Assembly: GCA_037447655.1 (NCBI GenBank)
Contig: JBBHKE010001960.1
Span: 75,647-139,646 of the forward strand
From: Zygnema cylindricum
Lineage: Eukaryota; Streptophyta; Zygnematophyceae; Zygnematales; Zygnemataceae
Direction: 5' to 3'
DNA length: 64,000 bases
Part shown: positions 56,843 to 64,000 of the stretch, piece by piece
How positions within the stretch are numbered: position 1 is the stretch's first letter
Layout of the letters: every line of letters begins with the position of its first letter
Translations under genes and position numbers: made by a program
Notes under the pieces: model-generated
Told to the model about the DNA's origin: nothing
Databases searched by the model: none
What the model saw: only the letters and a program-made list of their open reading frames with translations

Positions 56843-59405
56843 ACTAATAGTTCTTCAAGAAATTTACTATGTATCTGAACCCCATTCTCAGGTAGTCAGT
56901 AATCTTTTTTCGGAGGGGACGTTCGCCCTCTAAATTCGTTCTCTGTGCTCAATTGGCAAGGCTCATTCTGGTTTGTGCTTAGTTAAACCCCGCTGGATCA
57001 AAGTATACAACCCATTTATGTAGGTATCATTGATGTTCCCCTTGATTTTTTATGCCTAGTTTTGTCTTAGTTCTCTGCCCATTTTCATGCAACCTTAATG
57101 CTAGTGACAGTTCAGGCCTAACAGTAGTCAGCTGCTGCTGGCCCAAGATTTTGTACCGGCATGCAGTAGAACACATGCTTTGATTTGCAGCGATTGTATC
57201 ATCAACCATTTATGCAGTGCCGGGATTTATGCTTCCCCTGCCTTCAGAACGCTCAAAAGTCACCTAATAGGTGCAGTTTGTCTTCAGGACATAGTAACTA
57301 GTCCCAATTTTCCGTCCTGTTTCAGTTCTGACAGTTTTTCACAATTGAAAATGCTGACGTGATCCTTTTCATTTGCGATACAAGCTGTTCCAACCTTGTT
57401 GTCCAACGGTCCATTTTTCATTCTGTTTGTTTTTAACTATGCACTCGTGTATTTTATTTCGGTGACGTATGTGGGTTGCCTCGTATTTCTTAATCTTGGG
57501 TTTCTTTTTTTCTAACCTGGATTCTGTTAATTGGAACCTTTTAGAGGTCAGGCTGCCCAACTCTTTCAATGTATTATCAGTCCCTTGTAGAGGTTTGGTC
57601 AGACAATTTTGATAGGGAGGCAGAATATCTAAATTTACAAGAGCAAAGGAAGAGATACGTAAACTGTGTAGAAAGGTACTCATGTACTTAAACTGCATTT
57701 ACGGGTTTCTTCGGAGTTTCTCCAAATTTTGTTGGGTCAAATGACTAGAATTGGTGAGGAAGAGATTTGTAAGTTAAGCTGAAGTGGAAAGCCAATTTCC
57801 TCATGATTTGTCACTGCTTGGGAGGAAGAAGTTTGGAGAATGCTACTCACATCTACTTTCATCAGGTGGAACCGTTGTTCCAGAATTGTCAAATACTAAC
57901 TTAACATGTAAATACCGCAAAACAATCACTTTAGGATGGAGGGTCTTTCTTTGTAAGTTTGCTTGTAGTTACGGTTATGCCTAAGTTAGTTGTATTTCCG
58001 ACCATTTTACTAGCTTGACCACAACGATCTTGGATCTTAACATCGTTTTATTTCTGGTTTAAGATGACAGATTGGCAGTTTAACTGATGTAGTTTGTTTT
58101 ACCCATTTTATGAGCTTCCACATAGAGAAGGTACTGAGGCATTTACATGATGCGGGGCATACAAACATTTCTTCCTCAGGAGTGTAAACACTTTTATGAT
58201 GTGTTTGAAACAAAGAACCAGCAAGTGATTATTATCAACTTTTGTTATTAAAACTGCAGGTTTATGCAAGAGAATTAGTCGTTGTCGTTGTCATCATGAA
58301 TCAGTTATGATTTACTGTTAACATGTCACCCTTTTGTCATTATGGCCTCACAATCTTGCCCCTAGTACGGCACATTCAAATGCAAAACAATTGTGACTTG
58401 ATTTCTCTGTAGATGTCAGGCTGGTAGGTAGGTTTTCCGAGGCATTTGTTGAGAAAATCTCCGGGTTACAGATGGCTATTGTTTCACTGACCTGCAAACA
58501 TTATTCGCGTCGGTGTAATTTTGGTGATAGGATCTACTGGCTGGCGAGTAAAATATGTGGATTTCTTGTGAATTGACCATTTTGTCACGAGACAGCAAGT
58601 TCTCTAAGAAAGAGGGAAAATGCGTTTTAAAGAAAGTGAGGAAGTATCCGTGGCTCATTCTGATCCTCTTAATATGGACAGCTTTTTATGATTTTGAGTT
58701 TGGAAGTCACACAGTGGGCAGTGCATCGTACTTTGTTCTCCACTTAACCATCAAATTGATGTAATCTCACATGCCCTTTCGTCAGACACTAACAACTGCA
58801 GATGAATTATAGTGGTGATATTGTTTTAGTAGCGGTTAAAATCCACTTTTAAGCTTGTTCACGTGTCTAATTTCTGTTTCACGTGCCAATTCAAATTAGT
58901 TGTCGGACAAGCTTGTGCGGGGAAGTTGATTTGAAGTAGCATCAAAAAGTTAACACCAACAATGGGACACTGTGCTACCAAACCTGTATGAAGACATCAG
59001 ACATCCCTTGATGGCCTTTGTATGACAATTCTAACATTAAAAGAATTCAATAAACTGGAATGTTTTTGGATGGAACAATTGTGTAGACATTTTACTTTTA
59101 ATTAACATTTTTACAACCAAAAAATTTGCTTCAGCACATGAGGTACAAATTTGATTGTGTTTGTGGTCAACCAAACAGACCCCAAATAATTATCCAATTA
59201 CCCTTGTGGATAATTAGCATATACTTCCTCAGAAATTAAAAAACCCTATGGTTTACAATGACGGTATGTGGCAGAACTATAAGTGACAGGAAGTGGCATT
59301 GCTGTCAATCGCATTATTAACTTGCTCATTTCTATTAGTGTTAAACATTATTGGGGCTGTCATTCGGTCTCTAATCATGACATCAAAATCAAAAGAAACG
59401 ACCAT
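56843..59405. other. Intergenic between DTC and UGP3, no gene recognised
   Basis: Starts with the DTC 3' UTR. I searched both strands for the missing 3' exons of UGP3 (expected ATDVTLLALAG-like and later blocks) and saw none. The short frames on both strands have no family resemblance. It has higher GT content than the transposon block and no repeat matches within the window. Confidence 0.55.
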
Positions 59406-59407
59406 TA

Positions 59408-59900
59408 CACCGCGAATCGTAATTAGAGTAATGAAAAAATTAGAGTAAAAAAACCAAAAAAAACAATTAGAGTAATGAACTCTAATTTATGTGATAGAAC
59501 TTTTTCACAGTCGAAGTTTGCTCTAATTTATTTAAGTACTCTATATTGGGTTATGTCGGCATTAAATATCCGCGCTGAAATTATAAACACTAAATTACGT
59601 GGATGTACAAAATCTGCCAGTCCGTATAGTTTTGACGTCATTATGACGCTAGTATTATTTGTCGCGCTGAATTTCAGTTAATGTTCACACTGACGACGAT
59701 GCTGTCGACGGACGAGAGTTATGCGAACGGCTTTTTTTCGATGTGATTGATTTTTCGCTTAGTCCGATTTCACGTGCGAGCGCGATTGTATTAAATCATT
59801 ATTTGTACTTTTTTACTTAAAAAAGTACAGTTTTGCACGGTCGAACGTCGTCCGTACTCCACACTATTTAAAACGAACCTATATTACAATTCTGTTACGC
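59408..59900. mobile_element. MITE copy cut by the assembly gap
   Basis: Begins CACCGCGAATCGTAATTAG after a TA and is colinear with the complete copy at 61960-62575. It breaks off at the run of Ns, about 120 bp before the expected right end. Confidence 0.85.
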
Positions 59901-59910
59901 NNNNNNNNNN
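59901..59910. other. Assembly gap (10 N)
   Basis: Ten N characters; the true length is unknown. The right end of the MITE and the expected 3' exons of UGP3 are missing around it. Confidence 1.
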
Positions 59911-60694
59911 GACATGTTTATCCAAACGAACCGTTCCTGTACAACAAACAGGTATACGGGTAGGGAAAGCCTGATTACATCTTTTATAAGAAAAAACATG
60001 TCGTACTTTCAAATAGAAAACTTTAGTGCCTCTAAAGTGCAGTCCTTTACAAACACAACTTCAACTGCTAAAAGTTCTCAACCGTCAAACTCAAACATCC
60101 GAAAAATCTGAAAAAAAAAAAAAATACATTCATATACACAGGGAAAATACGCCAAGGTAAAATTAAGCATTAAATTCAAATTACTTAATGAAACAAAACA
60201 AAATTAAGATTCACCTAATAGTCGCCGAGGGAACAATTTCTTAAACATTCAATCGAGAAACTTAAAGAAAAAGAAAGAGAATTCAAATTTTCACGATTAC
60301 ATTATGTAGAAAAAACCAATGACACTGAAAAATGGAACCGCATAAAAGGGACACATATACTTACATAAAAAAAAAAAAAAGTCTAAAAAGCCTACAAACT
60401 CAAACTGCCAACTCTTGAAAATCGTCAACTTCAACACAAACATTTCCTGACGTGAAATCTCCGTGATTTCAAAAGATAAACTTTCATGCTGTACAAAAAA
60501 GAATATTTTCTACATTAGTCCGAAAGGGATGGGCATATGGACAAACAACATGTCCTTGCCAAGCAAACCTATTTGTACAGACATGCATCTAAAAAAATAT
60601 TTCTTAACATGTCTCCTCGAGAAAACTATTTTCCGCACCAATTAATTGGAAGGAACATTGTAAGTTTGTGGATTACGGGATCAATTTTGCGCAC

Positions 60695-63600
60695 CTTATT
60701 TGCCGAACCATGGCTGCCTTCCGTCCTTTGGTCTTAAACCAATCGAAAACTCCTTCATCACAGGCAAGTTTCCATATTGCTCCATGGCCTCCTGGTTTCA
60801 GTACGGCCGTGAGAGGTCCGCTCATCAACCATCTCCCATCAAATGCCGCGACAGTCGGAACCAAAGGCTGTAGCCAAAAAAATATCAGTAAGAATCATTA
60901 ATCAGAATCATTAATCAGGATCATTAATCAGTAATCAGTAACCAATAATCAGGAATCAGAGCTCAGAAATCAATAATCAATAATCAGTACTCAGTACTCA
61001 GTAATCAGTACTCAATAATCAATAATCAGTAATCAGAGCTCAGTAACCGATAATCAGTAATCAGTACTCAGTAGTAATCGATAATCAGTAATCAGTACTC
61101 AGTAATCGATAATCAGTAATCAGTACTCAGTACTCAGTAATCTTTAATGCTTTTAAAGAAGCAAGCCTTGAATGCTTTTAGAGAACCTTTTTACAAAACC
61201 TTACTATTCCCCAACTGCTTAATATGGAAAGTGAATCGGTATATTAACACCCACAAATTATGAAGCTCATATAAACACCCAAAGGAATGCTACCACTTAA
61301 TTAGGGAAGAGAAAAAATCTGAATGTTAACACCGTCAAATTATAAATCTCATACAAACTCCTATCAATTAAGATGCAAGGCATAAACCAACCACTGACAG
61401 GCTTTTCAAAGGTATATAACGCAAATGCCAGAAAGGCGTGTTTTGCTGTCAGAAGCTAAGAAAATGGAAACAAAATCACATCCCCCCAATGAAATTGGCT
61501 TAAGGCAGTTAGTGTGAAACTTCGAGATTCAGTCTTAAGCCCTTGATAAAGCAAGTTTAAATGTGCAAAAACAATTGGAAACGCTATATATGGTAAATTA
61601 CAGTGTACTATACAAGTATTAGACCATACAATTCACGTGTAGTATAAGGTGACCACATATAGTGTTTCCAATAATTTTTGCACATTTGAACTATGAATCA
61701 AACATACTCAGGGACTCGAAACAGAAGTCAGAAAATCCTTGCCTCCTTCATTTATCCCTACTATTTTCAACCGTTAATCCCCTCTATTTGCCACCCTAAC
61801 TGGAACAAAGTTCTCATATATCCTCGACAAATGATGTAGGAGCTTTTGCTTCATAAAACCTCAAACATCAAGACCATTCCCAGCCCCGAGTTTCACCAAA
61901 ACCTTTGTCCAACGAAAACACATTTCCCACTATCAATTTATAATTTCACAAGGATACTACACCGCGAATCGTAATTAGAGTAATGAAAAAATTAGAGTAA
62001 AAAAACAAAAAAAAAACAATTAGAGTAATGAACTCTAATTTATGTGATAAAAAAATTTCACAGAGGAAGTTTACTCTAATTTATTTTAGTACTCTATATT
62101 GGGTTATGTCGGGAATAATTATCTGCGCTGAAATTATGAACACTAAATTACGTAGACGTACAAAATCTGTCAGTCTGTATAGTTTTGACGTCATTATGAC
62201 GCTAGTATTATTTGTCGCGCTGAATGTCAGTTAATGTTCACACTGACGACGATGCTGTCGACAGACGAGAGTTATGCGAACGGCTTTTTTTCGATGTGAT
62301 TGATTCTTCGTTTAGTGCGATTTCACGTGCGAGCGCGATTCTATTAAATCATTATTTGTACCTTTTTACTTAAAAAAGTACAATTTTGCACGGTCGAACA
62401 TCGTCCGTACTCCACACTATTTAAAACGAACCTATATTACAATTTTTTACGCTAATTATACTTACCTAAATTAGAATAATGAAAAAATTAGAATCGTTTA
62501 CTCTATTTGATGTCATAGAGTCAAAATTTTGAGCGACCAAATTAGAGTAATTTACTCTAATTACGATTCGCGGTGTACTATATTCACAAGCAAAGTTCCG
62601 AGGAACAACATCACGTCATATAGTTCTCTCGCTTAACTATTGCCGCTTATAATTCCACAAAAAAAACGATCCAAAGAATGGAGATTCAAGTACTTCAATG
62701 ACAATTTTTTCATGTTATCCTCAACTTGTTTACCAATATGACGACCATGTCTCGCAACCAACATAGTTTAACAACATGTTTTGTTTTGGTCTCTACTGCA
62801 AGATCCAAACTAAAGCTCCTAGGCTTCAAGTTTCTCGGTATCGTTGTGACATTTTGATAGCATAAATTGCCCAATTCAAAGCGGCATATGTTTAGATTGG
62901 AAAATAGGCCCCGTTTTGAGGAGATGACCAGGTTTATAAATCACCTGTTCAAATAGTCGGAAATTTTCCCGACCTCGCCCAAACCAGCCATGGCTCTCAC
63001 ACAAAGCTTGTACTCTCCGATGGTTCTGCTTCGCGGCACTTGTCATAATGGCTATTGGAGTAATACATCGCTGTCCAGTAATGCGAAAATGCAAATATTC
63101 CCGGGCCTGACATGGCAAAAGTGTGAAAAAAAAAGGATCAGGAAAAGACGGTTGACAGCATCAAAAGGTACTTTAAACATGAAAAGACTTAAAATTCATG
63201 ATGTGTAAAAGACCATGCTATAATCTCTTCACACTGGACCCTTAGAGACAATCACACTCTCTTGCCTGAGAGGAGGCAAACATCTCCACAAACCTCCTGT
63301 CCAAACTTCGCGGTAGTTAATCCAGAAAAGGGAAAACATCAGTGGAAATAATCACTTTCACAAGAGAGAAAAAATGAAAATCTTCTAATGATATTAAACA
63401 TAGTTCAAATGTGAGAAAACAATTGGAAATGCTATATGTGGTTAATCACCCCATACTATACGGGTATTATACCGTATAATACGGTATAATACGCGCAGAG
63501 TATGAGGTAACCAATATAGCATTTCCAACTATTTTCGCGCATGTGATGATTTGAAGTATGGTATTCAGTGGAGCCCACCTGTAAGTCCCGGATAAGTCCT

Positions 63601-64000
63601 TGTAGTAGTGTACGACCACAGTATGGTAACATTGCAACAGGAAGACACTCTCCTGTCTTCTCATCAACAAGCCCAAGTCTATCTCCAGCTCCCCCAAGAG
63701 GATATATCTCTCCCATCTCAGGTAGTCCCTGGAAGCCTCAAAAATCGAATCGAACTTCATATGAGGCACGAGGACAAGCGAGTAAACAAACATCTTTCGC
63801 TAGCAAACATCACAACTTTCATGGACAAAACTGCTGCATTTTCTGAGAGTTTATATATGGAAATAGAAGGTAAAACGGAAGGAAAAATCACACCTGAAGT
63901 CCCCAAATGGATGCTTGAGAAGCGAAGTCCTTCTCTGTTGCCAAATTTTGCCCCCTTGGGACGAGGAAACGTGGTTTTCCCTCCCCATTAACAGTTTCCT
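60695..64000 (-). CDS. UGP3: UDP-glucose pyrophosphorylase 3 (plastid), partial
   Basis: Makes UDP-glucose in the plastid for sulfoquinovosyl-diacylglycerol synthesis (known for the Arabidopsis enzyme). Exons on the minus strand: 63894-64000 (tentative, continues past the window), 63579-63728, 62945-63106, 60695-60867. Junctions are GT-AG; the last three join in frame. The nucleotide-binding loop reads IYPLGGAGDRLGLVD, then GECLPVAML and YCGRTLLQGLIRDLQ; the next exon has CITPIAIMTSAAK and WFGRGRENFRLFEQ; the third has LKPGGHGAIWKL and GRKAAMVRQ. These blocks and their order match plant UGP3. The frame leaves the third exon in phase 2 and the following exon (family: a TDVTLLALAG-like block) is not found, so the 3' half is missing at the gap. 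Residues 5' of the window are also missing. Confidence 0.9.
60888..61141 (-). repeat. TACTGAT-type heptamer array next to a UGP3 acceptor
   Basis: On the minus strand the intron just upstream of the acceptor (AG at 60868-60869) is an array of heptamers TACTGAT, with variants TACTGAG, TATTGAT and TATCGAT, over about 250 bp. CTGAT/CTGAY is the plant branch-point consensus, and the unit nearest the exon (TTACTGATA followed by TTTTTTTGGCTACAG) is well placed to be the real branch point. Confidence 0.8.
61555..61691. mobile_element. ~137-bp hairpin MITE, UGP3 intron, copy 1
   Basis: Near-perfect inverted arms: GTTTAAATGTGCAAAAACAA, TTGGAAACGCTATATATGG, and the complement CCACATATAGTGTTTCCAA, TTTTTGCACATTTGAAC. 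Copy 2 is at 63403-63546. No target duplication was fixed. Confidence 0.75.
61960..62575. mobile_element. 616-bp MITE, complete, in a UGP3 intron
   Basis: Inverted ends CACCGCGAATCGTAATTAG and complement CTAATTACGATTCGCGGTG, with TA on both sides (61958-61959, 62576-62577). The flanks happen to agree over five bases (TACTA), but other family members support only TA. A colinear copy cut by the gap is at 59408-59900. Confidence 0.85.
63403..63546. mobile_element. ~140-bp hairpin MITE, UGP3 intron, copy 2
   Basis: Arms GTTCAAATGTGAGAAAACAA, TTGGAAATGCTATATGTGG and complement AATATAGCATTTCCAA, CGCGCATGTGAT. The centre contains a second short palindrome (ACCGTATAATACGGTATAAT). It lies within about 35 bp of the exon donor at 63577-63578. 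Confidence 0.75.

Noticed and set aside
59475-62234. A conserved 68-codon frame in both copies of the 616-bp MITE (59475-59681 and 62028-62234)
   Set aside because: Start, stop and length agree, but the differences between the copies are spread over all codon positions and many change the residue, so I see no sign of selection on a protein.
61955-62580. 5-bp target duplication TACTA for the 616-bp MITE
   Set aside because: The related MITEs at 52140 and 53555 agree only over TA, so the longer match is probably chance.

Overview
The window is nuclear DNA of a green plant. It holds three spliced host genes with standard GT-AG introns: a plant-type spatacsin (SPG11-like), a mitochondrial dicarboxylate/tricarboxylate carrier (DTC), and part of a plastid UDP-glucose pyrophosphorylase 3 (UGP3). 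UGP3 is a plant plastid family, which argues for Viridiplantae. I cannot fix the species from the sequence; the mixture of transposons (RLE-type non-LTR element, copia with a half-tRNA primer site, tRNA-bearing TRIMs) would fit a non-seed plant, but that is inference.

Layout. 1-6.1 kb is intergenic, with microsatellites, a decayed pogo-like transposase (about 3.5-4.1 kb) and a minisatellite. 6.1-24.1 kb (minus strand) is the complete spatacsin gene, reconstructed here as 24 coding exons with one open frame of about 2,930 codons. 24.1-55.0 kb is a transposon-dense block: a large palindromic foldback element, two decayed copia elements lying head to head, a tRNA-bearing TRIM, and an RLE-type non-LTR retrotransposon. 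That retrotransposon is split by a 7.7-kb copia, which itself carries a second tRNA-bearing TRIM and a solo LTR. Next come two hAT-type non-autonomous elements and TA-flanked MITEs packed end to end. 55.0-56.85 kb (plus strand) is the complete six-exon DTC gene. 60.7-64 kb (minus strand) is UGP3: four exons are seen, the gene runs off the right edge, and its 3' part is missing at a 10-N assembly gap.

Most notable observations: (1) two unrelated miniature LTR elements, each intact with two near-identical LTRs, a primer-binding site (PBS), a polypurine tract (PPT) and perfect 5-bp target duplications, each carrying a sense-strand tRNA cloverleaf in its LTRs; this is the architecture described for the Helenus group of TRIMs. 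(2) Copia elements whose PBS matches the anticodon arm of initiator tRNA-Met (half-tRNA priming as in Drosophila copia), with the gag start codon lying inside the PBS. (3) A roughly 250-bp array of branch-point-like heptamers in a UGP3 intron. (4) Tandem duplications of splice-donor regions in the spatacsin gene. (5) A transposon nest resolved by its target duplications.

Host roles (family knowledge): spatacsin acts in lysosome/vacuole and autophagy-related trafficking in animals; DTC exchanges 2-oxoglutarate, malate and citrate across the inner mitochondrial membrane; UGP3 makes UDP-glucose in plastids for sulfolipid synthesis. Nothing suggests that the three act together.
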